Shown here in pieces: positions 20,601 to 26,730 of a stretch of 63,617 nt of DNA (the first letter of the stretch is position 1; every line of letters begins with the position of its first letter). A program made the translations under genes and the position numbers. The notes beneath the pieces were generated by a model that saw nothing but the letters and a program-made list of their open reading frames with translations, was not told where the DNA came from and did no database searches. This DNA is from Marine Group II euryarchaeote MED-G35 (GTDB lineage Archaea > Thermoplasmatota > Poseidoniia > Poseidoniales > Thalassarchaeaceae): positions 1 through 63,617 of the forward strand of contig NTJS01000006.1 in NCBI GenBank assembly GCA_002457155.1, in the 5' to 3' direction.

Positions 20601-20619
20601 CTTGGAGATTGAGGAGTGA
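11659..20619 (+). CDS. giant surface protein: TSP3-like calcium repeats, transglutaminase, Ig-like stalk, TM, DUF4129-like tail
   Basis: 2,986 aa. After a signal peptide (about residues 22-42), residues about 45-730 carry many D-rich calcium-binding repeats (DSDGLPDGWE.YGLDP type). A transglutaminase-like domain follows at about 860-1045 with Cys972 in GDCDEFTSVFV, His1020 in WAEVHL and the third catalytic position apparently Glu1038 (GWIPFEA) rather than the usual Asp. Residues about 1060-2830 are about 15-20 Ig-like/invasin-like modules. One TM helix (about 2837-2859) leads to a 127-aa cytoplasmic domain with RRGFLRRNFETVREFE and FEEARYSSH, strongly resembling DUF4129. Transglutaminase plus DUF4129 is the combination seen in bacterial TgpA-type proteins, here split across the membrane by a giant stalk. 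It ends 1 bp from the convergent downstream gene. Peptide crosslinking or hydrolysis at the surface is inferred. Confidence 0.88.
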   Translation: MHMANPNYGESVPSAKKRSASLLTFLMLMSGVASMQLAVFEASATVNDQDADGLPYGIEFLINTQPQDWDSDNDGLPDGWEWQYGLDPLSSSGDNGSTGDPDSDGLTNLNEYLYGIPSGWDEPSTTNILDNGVWWNGTIPVSNWDEESAMQVIQGTGSDGADEDPVGNICTDTFDNDHDGMVDSNDPDFDGDADCSSNDDDGDGIEDEDPNGWDTDGDGMPDGWEAANGLDPTSNSNQDGTFGDPDSDGLSNIYEYVNPAWGTRNGTTFPPTQYFRPGPINMTVTESPCNPVLSLGPGGCGIFTAEVDGITQTDPQNNDTDGDGLNDSLEGLILLTDPTSPDTDSDGILDGIEYNGSYGDPAQGSDPRNNNTDGDHLDDGDEDLNGNGVIDPGETDPTRINDEGDFDGDGIQNWEENNSCTLWNVSDSDGGGISDGNEGFPGQTDPCTSIFELVFTIISWDGDADTLTINSTEGINPDPVDWRGNAPMAYFVSPNGTRTSFSYASLEEPSFLKGVDTEPPIGTATILFTNGSWCWDASVNATNDPWCDDDYKDSDGDGLADWEELTAAWGFLSDPTLYDTDGDGVNDLSETLNLTDPREPCHNLLDSDEDGLNNYFENTTGCSMIFGIGGFGFGGNFTSDVWFTLWNVADTDNGGVEDGQEYLDGTNPQDNPDDDINPLDTDGDGIPDLIEQDIGTDWLDPDSDGGGIPDGEECPEDFWVLDCIGSPGDPFDPIDDIQENALMFTATNSSEGLDPTVKHYWRWHTYDFYTGVSWGVNSTLVGNTQVTPEFSTEQGVADQSFWNHSGPLSWEIIFDEAGYVGPGQELIQPHNVVNFTAWVDSSAGLNFSNYTRDIIVDSAVIEALYVNAPEVILSAVIRENSTAFADSDYGKDLPQDFLNNSGFVANLTQDVLDQSGAISAWEKVTAIQNFIVNGNETISFLRNHYGSGRESGLGIDSDVSHWILNSSREGDCDEFTSVFVTMLRMAGIPARKVTGFSGGSWDGKAFKVYGKDFTRWAEVHLQTNQNQGELDLGWIPFEACPPMSEVSVNVESWGPTSIERNTTTSEQIWVAGTLEFVENQTLVDNISLSMYLVEPSQSEEVPGSAAILEHIVANVTTDENGSFNLTGLPPQVIQPGFGSLVILTTEMGYVGIQGISMPWQINITDDVSLSITSPIPVGQPMLGIGVNSSITGQLSWASSPFLDPSIVDDLQVVLNYSSDVDGEVSVVSGVSGGGYYEFIVPIDETEPLGLMDAAISFQGWHFDDLNNATPPSYHALPGILPFMLNITLSPNLTVEIHSQGQNNSILEIGSNIYLNGTVLSRGPSPTPLNGTLILEMRRADISGPFQELTTWYLNDSSWSSTPGDFSIVWPFSASDVPLPAGPVDVRLQFDSDDLNSNDQEQFIDIYGIRSFVVFNYELPFAIRGREYAVDVFLEDHTGSSFAPFDGEYTLIFDDDLVWNETDPDAGRVTPTFTPSFGMIPGDYDWNLSYGGSTWLSPNSTSDALRVRGMANASASVSNDWSVRGSTNWVSGFARDMVLQNQITGNNTSVTVRLLVPSTLPPTPGGFPAAPTIFNIANGWVDELTGAYNLSFEIPQGIPSGVYEIDVTLSFSGNPPVGGSYYNAGDPTTISLGVQTEFVVETDPQSSIVTAGEELILQSAVTDVEDPTAALSGVALDLYFDWGGPLQTILQSGTTDSEGIVSFDPIVPSTAPPGFYDIRVHAADDLSDNLTTPEAGRWLGNESFVNLTVQVFSSVEITSIPSQVTALQSFNLVGNVMDSVDANRTVDGPVGINVFFLDEPEELLINNQTTNMTGAFNLIVPTDTLGNGVLRGDRTLVVSVVNGSTPFYLTGNGDASILVMGISQFVDSNPFVNTIVDRGESITITTRLVEFSNNENPLSGFEVWALFHDTWLDPGVTAADGSIAFEFEVPHDHPLGLVNVTFVFNGSVDLHPAVLTLNTITVRSTATMVIDPITTNPLPGEFFNVTGSLTSSNGSGLSDSSGNPLNPTLTFSIDDESSTFIVSQVTFNADGTWLAELRLDLSFPRGPHGLDVSFTPQVTYFSSASGFTTFDSRGFSVLTIESPDDLDPDNRTIRGDAFDISLSLIDNAGGPVISATIVVRIDDITVWGGLTDSNGTASASILVRPERDPGPMVVTATFSGINGTTGLLGDETWTRVIVLAPTNLVLKEASSPSLAGGSVTLVGSLLDERGQLLKAEGNTSGGLIHLYIDGIDVGPAYTTFSNASTGQWSITYLIPSEMDFGSHTARVDFLGGFSWVDPMGQGDSLNPEYYLSSSDSMAFNVTQPTQVVISTPPAEIDRTEVAVVEGVLTDGVGRAIPSRDLVMSVDGQEITAISADVNGSFTGFVPIASDMALGPIVIGIGFAGEDFLLPSESSVVFTVFSPVFVTMDPIGPIAVGDAMLISGSAKDNLEDGWLGSQTIEIFVDGVLVGITSSQENGLWSLEWTIPDSMDIGNHSISAISPAQGFYRQGIIESNFTVSYHTSISHQVEQTYVTRGGHWNFSGRLFESDTGFEQGLEGREISVLLDGTPVELVVTEEGGVFSYSHRVQYALSRGSHNVSFLFGGEFLYLSTGAVSQVFVLSDIVVEVQPITNTIIRGDASPSSSIMIQGLVRELGGESAIFANLSMSLTWGESNLPITSGPWDNPSTMNFQIRAKAQEFMHPGENIITIVVDSDQSRFLNGVSKEIEILVMIEVDFVYSELDLSNGQRLIRGTVNATARDTGAPLEGLSLTASLMNGSTTHFSVSKLTGEDGVFLYEFKSMAPLPSLSEQSLPPEGWGLLSVMIGSDSEFIDPGSLALLPSSGIAISYEEQEDDSLFGSATVAFGALLVAAIAIAIGAIAFNTKRKSTIRELAKVLGQTVEMLASGDEYRRAIFLCYENMCSVLMRRGFLRRNFETVREFEHAIREALPISEASLVSLDRIFEEARYSSHILGDTHRDNAQLALSSVMQEIEAIQDIPARDLRLEIEE

Positions 20620-20620
20620 C

Positions 20621-21073
20621 TCAATCCAACTTGATTGTAATGAACTCCCCTTCCCAAAATGCTTCTGAAACGCGCCTTTCCCTTGGTAGCCGGAATGACC
20701 TGATCAATCCTCCAAACCTCTCCGGAGAAATAACTCTTACAATCTGATAATCATCGTCGTTCGTAGTGTCGATGGTGAACTCACTCTTGTTGGTAGCTAG
20801 TAAAGGTAGTCTAATCTCAGATTCCGACCATTCCCCTCCGAACTCAGAGACAAACTCGCCCAAAGTGGAAACAGACTCGCTTAGGACTCTAGACTCGATT
20901 TCAGAGACTAATGAGTCATGCACCCCCATTACTTCAGAGAGATGAGGTAACTCATTTAGGAATCCCCGATGCATGGACTCTGCATCTGTATCAAGACCTA
21001 CCTTCAGATCGGCAAGACCACCAATTGACTCTATTTCTGCGTCCGATTGGACATCAACCCTAGTCCATTCCAT
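20621..21073 (-). CDS. hypothetical protein, 150 aa
   Basis: Unrecognised soluble acidic protein. The N-terminal half appears helical (DAESMHRGFLNELPHLSEVM); the C-terminal half appears beta-rich, ending FWEGEFITIKLD. There is no signal peptide, TM segment or cysteine motif. It lies 40 bp downstream of the XPD-like helicase on the same strand, so the two may be co-transcribed and a helicase accessory role is possible but not shown. Codon use and composition look like the neighbours, so it is probably a real gene. Confidence 0.6.
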   Translation of the reverse strand: MEWTRVDVQSDAEIESIGGLADLKVGLDTDAESMHRGFLNELPHLSEVMGVHDSLVSEIESRVLSESVSTLGEFVSEFGGEWSESEIRLPLLATNKSEFTIDTTNDDDYQIVRVISPERFGGLIRSFRLPRERRVSEAFWEGEFITIKLD

Positions 21074-21113
21074 GCATTGCCCAGTTAATCCACTCGCATG
21101 AACCCATTGTTGT

Positions 21114-23150
21114 TCAAATCTCGAAAAACGCCTTGACTCGCTCTGCTGTTCTTTCAGGTTTCGATGTCCGCATCTTCTGCATCGCGGGCATACATTCGCT
21201 GACCCTCTTCTCCAGAAGCCTCTTCTCTAGGAGAATAACAATCGCCCTGTCCTCTTTCTTCCTAATTGGCCTTCCGAGGGCCTGAAGAATACTGTTAACA
21301 GCTGGCTGTAGACTTGCGTACTTCCATGCCCTATTCCTATCATACTTCTTCGAATAGTACTCTAGCAAGGCATCTTGTTTGGCGCTTGGGGGTGGCAAAG
21401 GAAGACCAACGCAAACCAGAGCACTCAGAACATTTTCCGAGTAATCAATCCCCTCGGAAAGCTTTCCGCTCAGGACCCCGAAAAGAGCAGATCCACCCAT
21501 TTGCTTATGCTCATAGAGTTTAGAGATCAAACTCTCTACTCCCGATTTACTCATTCGCTGCTCTTCCTTGATTATTTTCTTTGGACTCCAACTATTCTCA
21601 AATTCCCCATGAATCCTATCGAGCATAGAATAGCTGGGGGCAAAAATCGCAACATTTCCTTCCGTGTTGTCTATTACCGACTTTACATGGCTAATTATTG
21701 ATGAAAAGCTCCCCTCTCTTTCAGTGTACTTGCTTGTCACATCACTAGCAATTAGTACTGGTCTATTGCCCAAGGGGAACCCCGAAGAATACTCAATACA
21801 TGAAGAACGAATCCTCGGTATGCCTAGTATCTCTGCGTACATTTCTGGAGGGAATAGGGTTCCAGACATCAGTATAGAACCTCGGCATTGTTCGAAGATT
21901 GGTTCACCAACTACACTCGGATCCAGTAGATGACTAGTCACCCTTGGCTCATCGAGCAGTTCATCGAAGACTAAGGCCAATGCGGAATTTTTTCTATATC
22001 TGATACAAATTTCCAATATCTCAGAAAGCCTCGTACAGTCATTCTGTTCATCTTCCTCCGAATCCTCATCTTCTTCGATTACGACTGACAACAATCGTGC
22101 AATCATCATCCTCAGACGAGATATATCGTCCTCGGGATCTTCTTCTAGAATCCCGCCTATAGCCTTTGAAACAACATCTAGGAAATCTTGAGTGGCCACT
22201 CTTACGTCGTCCCCTTTTGTCTGTTTATTCTCGGCTTTCTTTTCTTCGAACCACTCCCTCATGCCCGCATCATCCCTCAATGCTCGGATTTGCTTCTCCA
22301 GAGATTTCGCTTCTCTAAGCTGATTTGACTCAGGCATCTCCAAATCCGCCTCTCTTTTCTCCATGCTCTCTTTGTATTCTTCAACATCAGACAAAGCTCT
22401 TTGGAAAACCCTCTCGGTAACTCTCCTCTCAAGGCCACTCCTAATCCGATCCGGAAGGTTATGTGCCTCATCGACGATTAGAATTGTATTTTCCAAATCT
22501 ACGCCCATTACTGGGAGTGAAGCATCCCTGACTCCCTCTACGAAAACATGGTTGTAGTCACAGACGATTACCCTGGTGTTTTTTGCCGCCTCTCTGGCAG
22601 TTGCCCATGCACACACATCCGTTTTCCTGACTCTCTTTAGAACCTGATCAACATGCCGTGGTTCGGAATGGATGAACTCTTCCAAATCTGCCCTCAGGAA
22701 CCTCCTCTCTGACTCAGTTACTCCTATTTCGCAATTGCATTTCCCTGTGGACCTGTCCACTACTTTGCACATCCCCTCTCTCCCAATGATATCTACTACT
22801 TTCACTCTGGAGAATCCAGGTGGCAGCCTCTTGTTGATTTCACGAATCGTGTCAACAACAATCCTGTGTTGGGATTGCCTCCCTGTCAGAAACATAATTT
22901 TTGGAATTTCTGGGGTTTCACTTTGATTCGCAGCATTGAGTGCGGATGCCAGCGCTGCTGCTGTCTTTCCAATACCGGTGGGTGCTGCCGCAAGTAGGAA
23001 ACCCCCATTCTTCAATGCGTCAATACCATCAGAAATCATCCCTATCTGGGACTCCCTAGGAGTCTCATGAGCGAAGAAAAGACTGCCATCGGACACTCCT
23101 TCACCAGACATGGAGATGAACTGGGGAATTGACCGTCCATAAGTTTGCAT
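21114..23150 (-). CDS. XPD/DinG-like Fe-S superfamily 2 helicase
   Basis: 678-aa ATP-dependent 5'-3' DNA helicase candidate of the Rad3/XPD/DinG group. Walker A is APTGIGKT (56-63) and the DEAH box is VDEAHN (226-231). Four cysteines, C128, C138, C140 and C180, sit between motifs I and II, where XPD-type helicases hold a 4Fe-4S cluster. The C-terminal motif VI region is ALGRPIRKKEDRA. An acidic insertion around EEDEDSEEDEQND lies in the middle. Function is probably repair or R-loop/G4 processing; XPD versus DinG assignment is not resolved. Start ATG 23150; ATG 23111 (MSGEGV) is possible. Confidence 0.87.
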   Translation of the reverse strand: MQTYGRSIPQFISMSGEGVSDGSLFFAHETPRESQIGMISDGIDALKNGGFLLAAAPTGIGKTAAALASALNAANQSETPEIPKIMFLTGRQSQHRIVVDTIREINKRLPPGFSRVKVVDIIGREGMCKVVDRSTGKCNCEIGVTESERRFLRADLEEFIHSEPRHVDQVLKRVRKTDVCAWATAREAAKNTRVIVCDYNHVFVEGVRDASLPVMGVDLENTILIVDEAHNLPDRIRSGLERRVTERVFQRALSDVEEYKESMEKREADLEMPESNQLREAKSLEKQIRALRDDAGMREWFEEKKAENKQTKGDDVRVATQDFLDVVSKAIGGILEEDPEDDISRLRMMIARLLSVVIEEDEDSEEDEQNDCTRLSEILEICIRYRKNSALALVFDELLDEPRVTSHLLDPSVVGEPIFEQCRGSILMSGTLFPPEMYAEILGIPRIRSSCIEYSSGFPLGNRPVLIASDVTSKYTEREGSFSSIISHVKSVIDNTEGNVAIFAPSYSMLDRIHGEFENSWSPKKIIKEEQRMSKSGVESLISKLYEHKQMGGSALFGVLSGKLSEGIDYSENVLSALVCVGLPLPPPSAKQDALLEYYSKKYDRNRAWKYASLQPAVNSILQALGRPIRKKEDRAIVILLEKRLLEKRVSECMPAMQKMRTSKPERTAERVKAFFEI

Positions 23151-23189
23151 CCCAATTCATAGCATTCCATCTGGGATGATTCGGGTTGC

Positions 23190-23208
23190 CCCGCACGCGT
23201 GGTGCGGG
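23190..23208. terminator. GC-rich hairpin after the 64-aa gene
   Basis: CCCGCAC (23190-23196) pairs perfectly with GTGCGGG (23202-23208) around a 5-nt loop. It lies 20 bp after the stop of the small minus-strand gene and 40 bp before the helicase start. No clear T-run follows, so terminator is a weak guess; an RNA-processing or leader structure is also possible. Confidence 0.35.
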
Positions 23209-23227
23209 ACGGTGTGTGTGTTGAGTT

Positions 23228-23422
23228 CTAACTCCGATCTGCTTTCCTGGCGATACGAGGGGCTTCGCTGGGGTCGTAACCAACTGCGTTGCTAAGCTTC
23301 TTCGCCCTGTCTCTGATGTTCCTCAGTCCGTTGCCAAATCTCCTGGCATCGCTTGATTGGTGGTTGGGGGAGCGGACACGCCGCTCCCCCGAGTTCTCCC
23401 TGTGCATCCCAACTTCGCCCAT
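23228..23422 (-). CDS. small basic protein, 64 aa
   Basis: Unrecognised. The frame begins 11 bp after the stop of the RHH regulator and is preceded by an excellent ribosome binding site (AGGAGAG, 5-6 nt before ATG), which argues that it is translated. The product is Arg/Lys-rich with a predicted helix RRFGNGLRNIRDRAKKLSNA and no signal peptide or TM segment. A perfect 10-bp inverted repeat lies within its coding sequence. Possible partner of the RHH protein, for example a second component of a two-gene module; this is inference from position. Confidence 0.6.
   Translation of the reverse strand: MGEVGMHRENSGERRVRSPNHQSSDARRFGNGLRNIRDRAKKLSNAVGYDPSEAPRIARKADRS
23366..23390. repeat. perfect 10-bp inverted repeat, 5-nt loop
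   Basis: GGGGGAGCGG (23366-23375), loop acacg, CCGCTCCCCC (23381-23390). It would form a very stable hairpin in either transcript and lies inside the N-terminal coding region of the 64-aa gene. Confidence 0.9.
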
Positions 23423-23433
23423 ATCTCTCTCTC

Positions 23434-23781
23434 CTAAGCGTTTGAATCCTCATCGTGTCTGAAGCGCAACTCATCCATGCGCTTTCTCAGTAGGTCCACT
23501 ACTGTGGCCCCTTCGATCATCTCCTTGCGAATCATCTCCCTTGCAGATTGCCTTAGAACAACATCCGCCGGCTCACCAACAATCTTGCAGTAGTCCCTCA
23601 GCCTGACAGTTAACTCCGGGCCTAGGTCCACTTCCACTCGATCTCCCTTTCCAGGAAGGGGTGTCGACAGCATCCGCCTCACTGCCTCTCTAATCACGTC
23701 GGACCTGTTTCTCATCCCATCGAAGCCCACGAGTCTGTCTAGTTCCAGCAGGTGGTCCTCTGGAATCCTCAGCGAAACCAT
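23434..23781 (-). CDS. ribbon-helix-helix (CopG/Arc-type) regulator
   Basis: 115 aa from ATG 23781. MVSLRIPEDHLLELDRLV followed by RNRSDVIREAVRRML is a classic N-terminal RHH DNA-binding unit; the C-terminal half is a helical domain of unknown function ending RMDELRFRHDEDSNA. The open frame runs to 23865, but that would put the start in the putative operator; a strong AGGAGGTG lies about 15 nt before ATG 23781, and the GTG inside that motif is another candidate. It is followed after 11 bp by the 64-aa gene. Autoregulation through the repeats at 23843-23877 is likely, since RHH proteins commonly bind direct or inverted repeats. Confidence 0.82.
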   Translation of the reverse strand: MVSLRIPEDHLLELDRLVGFDGMRNRSDVIREAVRRMLSTPLPGKGDRVEVDLGPELTVRLRDYCKIVGEPADVVLRQSAREMIRKEMIEGATVVDLLRKRMDELRFRHDEDSNA

Positions 23782-23842
23782 TGGACTGTTGCCGGGCACC
23801 TCCTGTTCCTCCTGAGTCTGCGAGAGACGCGTACAGGATATA

Positions 23843-23877
23843 ATTGTATTGCAATTGAAATGCAAATGAAATACAAT
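23843..23877. promoter_or_regulatory. candidate RHH operator: nested tandem and inverted repeats
   Basis: An outer dyad ATTGTATT (23843-23850) / AATACAAT (23870-23877) encloses two head-to-tail 11-bp repeats, GCAATTGAAAT (23851-23861) and GCAAATGAAAT (23862-23872), with one mismatch. The 11-bp period puts both on one face of the helix. It sits in the divergent region between the RHH gene and the HD phosphohydrolase gene and could control both. Confidence 0.6.
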
Positions 23878-23903
23878 AATGATATTATGGAAACATCCTA
23901 TTG

Positions 23904-25277
23904 ATGGCCCCTAACGAGCGATTCAAGGCACATGGTCGTCTGGCATCGCATGGTGTAACTGTGAAAGTCATCAACGATGCAATACACGGCCAATTCAAAC
24001 TCGAGGGAGTTGCTCAGGATCTCCTTTCCACTCCTGAGATGAACAAACTAAGTCACATTAAGCAACTAGGTTTGGCTCATTTGGTTTTCCCAGGTGCACA
24101 TCATACTAGGTTTGAGCACTCACTTGGGGCCTCGCACATCGCAGGTAGAATGGCCGACTCCCTTTCAATGGAAAGTATCGACACGGACACCCTGCAGGTC
24201 GCTGCTATGCTCCATGACGTTGGTCATGGCCCCTACTCGCACACATTGGAGCATATTCTGGCCGATAGAGGGGGGATGGATCACATGGAGGTCACAAAAG
24301 GAATCATCCTCGGGGAATATGACGTAATCGTTGATGGAGAAGGAGAGTCAATAGACGAAAGGAAATCAATTCCCGGTATTCTGGAGGATAATGGCCTAGA
24401 TCCAAAGCTAGTTTCCTCACTGATCACCGGCCCCGATGCATCAGGGACGGAGAGGTCATTGCTTAGTTGGACAGAGGGCAGAGAGGATTTCTCTGGGGAG
24501 GATAAGACATTGGCACAACTTGTTCACGGACCAGTAGATTGCGATCAACTGGACTATTTGCTGAGAGATTCACACTTCACAGGAGTAAAGCATGGGGTGG
24601 TTGACCACAACCGACTAATTGAGTGCTTACGTAGTCAGGGTGGAGACATTGTTGTTGAGCAGGGTGGCCTGTCGGCACTAGAGGGCATGTTGGTTGCCAG
24701 GGGACTAATGTACAGTGCGGTTTACTTCCACAGAGTTACACGAGTAACAGAGGTAATGCTTTCTCGTGCAGTCGAGAGGGCAGGCGATGCATTGCCGGAC
24801 TCTATCGATCTTCAGAGGAGAGTAGACGCGGAGATTTGGGGGGCTCTTGACAAGGCAGGTGGTTTCTCTAGGGACATGATTACACGACTCAAGTATCGGA
24901 ACTTGCTGAAAGTTTGCCTGAGTCGTAGGAAGGATGACATGGGACCCGAGCAGATAGAAAGGCTAGCATCAATAGCCAATGAATTGGGTGTCAGGAGGGA
25001 AATAGAAGATGAGATAGCATTCCGTGCAGGTCTGGAACCAGGATATGTTGCAATCGATGTCCCAAGTGTGAAACTCCTTCTCTCCGAGCCTAGAATGGCT
25101 CAAGTCGATGTCAAGGTATTTGGCGATGATGGCAAGACTAGGTGGCTCAAGGAAGTCACCCCTATGGCCGAAGCACTGAGAAAGAGGCAAGTCAGTCAAG
25201 AAGCAGTCTACGTCATGACTTTGCCAGGAAACGAGAAAAGAGTGGCCGAAATCGCTAATCAGATACTGTTCGAATAA
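23904..25277 (+). CDS. HD-domain phosphohydrolase (dNTPase/SAMHD1-like superfamily)
   Basis: 457 aa from ATG 23904 (an in-frame TTG lies immediately before). Metal-binding HD elements are visible: HHTRFEHSLGASHIAGRM (about 67-84), LHDVGHGPYSHTLEHIL (about 104-120, with the HD pair) and DQLDYLLRDSHFTG near residue 208. This arrangement is typical of the dGTPase/HD phosphohydrolase superfamily that cleaves nucleotide triphosphates, but the substrate cannot be set from sequence. It is divergent from the RHH gene and shares its putative operator region. The C-terminal third (after about residue 330) is less conserved and may be regulatory. Confidence 0.88.
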   Translation: MAPNERFKAHGRLASHGVTVKVINDAIHGQFKLEGVAQDLLSTPEMNKLSHIKQLGLAHLVFPGAHHTRFEHSLGASHIAGRMADSLSMESIDTDTLQVAAMLHDVGHGPYSHTLEHILADRGGMDHMEVTKGIILGEYDVIVDGEGESIDERKSIPGILEDNGLDPKLVSSLITGPDASGTERSLLSWTEGREDFSGEDKTLAQLVHGPVDCDQLDYLLRDSHFTGVKHGVVDHNRLIECLRSQGGDIVVEQGGLSALEGMLVARGLMYSAVYFHRVTRVTEVMLSRAVERAGDALPDSIDLQRRVDAEIWGALDKAGGFSRDMITRLKYRNLLKVCLSRRKDDMGPEQIERLASIANELGVRREIEDEIAFRAGLEPGYVAIDVPSVKLLLSEPRMAQVDVKVFGDDGKTRWLKEVTPMAEALRKRQVSQEAVYVMTLPGNEKRVAEIANQILFE

Positions 25278-25374
25278 CGCCACATTGACTGATTGCTTAC
25301 TTGGAACATTGAAAAGGGTAACAAAGGCAGGGGCGCCCGCCCAATCAGGGTTCAACATAATCGTTGGTGACCAA

Positions 25375-26730
25375 ATGGACAATGCGATAAAATCAGTTTA
25401 CGAGACAGTGACAGCAAGAGACCCAGACCAGCCAGAGTTCCATCAGGCCGTCGAAGAAGTACTCGACAGCCTAGCGCCGGTGATTTCTGAGTACCCGGAA
25501 TACATTGACGTTGTACAAGGTATGGTTGAGCCTGAGAGGGTAATCCAGTTCAGGGTGCCCTGGTACGACGATGAGGGAAACCTCCACGTAAACCGAGGTT
25601 TCAGGATCCAGTTCAACAGTGCTATTGGGCCTTACAAAGGAGGCCTTAGGTTCCATCCAAGTGTCAATCTGTCAATTCTGAAGTTCCTGGGATTCGAGCA
25701 GGTGTTCAAGAACAGCCTAACTGGTTTGCCAATGGGTGGAGGAAAGGGAGGTTCAGATTTCAATCCCAAAGGGAAGTCGGACTCAGAGGTAAAGAGATTC
25801 TGTCAATCATTCATGAGCGAGCTCTGGAGGCATATTGGCGCTAATCTAGATGTTCCAGCTGGGGACATCGGAGTAGGTGGCAGGGAGATTGGATACCTAT
25901 TCGGAATGTACAGGAAAATTGCAAACGAGTTCACTGGAGTTCTAACTGGCAAGGGACTCTCCTACGGGGGTTCTCTAATCAGGCCAGAGGCAACGGGATA
26001 CGGTTTGGTTTACTTTGCAAGAGAGATGCTGGCAACCAAGGACAAGTCGTTTGCTGGGGCAACAGTCGCAATCAGCGGTTCGGGCAACGTAGCTCAGTTC
26101 GCCTGCGAGAAGGTCCTAGACCTAGGCGGCAAGCCAGTCACCATGTCAGATAGCAGTGGCTACATCTACGATACTGCTGGTATCGATCGTGAGAAGCTTG
26201 CTTGGGTTATGGATCTAAAGAACAACAGAAGAGGGCGAATGAAGGAGTATGCAGAACACTTTGACGGAGTCGAGTACACAGAATCAAAGCCCGAGCCAAA
26301 TCATAACGAACTCTGGAGCACCAATGTCGACGTCGCTCTTCCTTGCGCAACTCAGAACGAGATAAACGCTGCAGAGGCTCAGATGCTCGTAGAGCATGGA
26401 GCAATTGCGGTGGCCGAGGGGGCAAACATGCCATGCACTGCAGAAGCAGTCGAGGTTTTGCAAGAGAATGGCATTCTCTTCGCACCAGGTAAGGCTAGCA
26501 ATGCCGGTGGAGTCGCAACATCTGGTTTGGAGATGAGTCAGAATAGCCTGAGAATGAGCTGGACCAGGGAAGAGGTCGATCAGAAACTCGAGGGCATCAT
26601 GGTGAACATCCACAAGAATGCTTTCGAGACTGCTGAGAGGTACGGCATGCCAGGAAACTACGTTGCTGGCGCCAATATCGCCGGTTTCCTGAAGATCGCA
26701 GAATCTACGATGTCTCAGGGAATTCTCTGA
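25375..26730 (+). CDS. gdhA: glutamate dehydrogenase
   Basis: Hexameric-type glutamate dehydrogenase linking 2-oxoglutarate and ammonia to glutamate. From ATG 25375 the protein is 451 aa, the normal length; the frame extends upstream to 25285 but that N-terminus is not family-like, and GGTGA at 25366-25370 sits 4 nt before the chosen ATG. Motifs include YKGGLRFHPSVNLS, the catalytic-lysine segment MGGGKGGSDFNPKGKS, VPAGDIGVGGREIGYLFG, a Rossmann motif AISGSGNVAQF and APGKASNAGGVATSGLEMSQN. The stop lies inside the 3' end of the convergent downstream gene (16-bp overlap). NADP preference is likely by subfamily but not proven. Confidence 0.95.
   Translation: MDNAIKSVYETVTARDPDQPEFHQAVEEVLDSLAPVISEYPEYIDVVQGMVEPERVIQFRVPWYDDEGNLHVNRGFRIQFNSAIGPYKGGLRFHPSVNLSILKFLGFEQVFKNSLTGLPMGGGKGGSDFNPKGKSDSEVKRFCQSFMSELWRHIGANLDVPAGDIGVGGREIGYLFGMYRKIANEFTGVLTGKGLSYGGSLIRPEATGYGLVYFAREMLATKDKSFAGATVAISGSGNVAQFACEKVLDLGGKPVTMSDSSGYIYDTAGIDREKLAWVMDLKNNRRGRMKEYAEHFDGVEYTESKPEPNHNELWSTNVDVALPCATQNEINAAEAQMLVEHGAIAVAEGANMPCTAEAVEVLQENGILFAPGKASNAGGVATSGLEMSQNSLRMSWTREEVDQKLEGIMVNIHKNAFETAERYGMPGNYVAGANIAGFLKIAESTMSQGIL

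Noticed and set aside
23366-23390. Perfect hairpin as an intrinsic terminator of the RHH gene
   Set aside because: No T-run follows, and it lies within a frame that has its own strong ribosome binding site.
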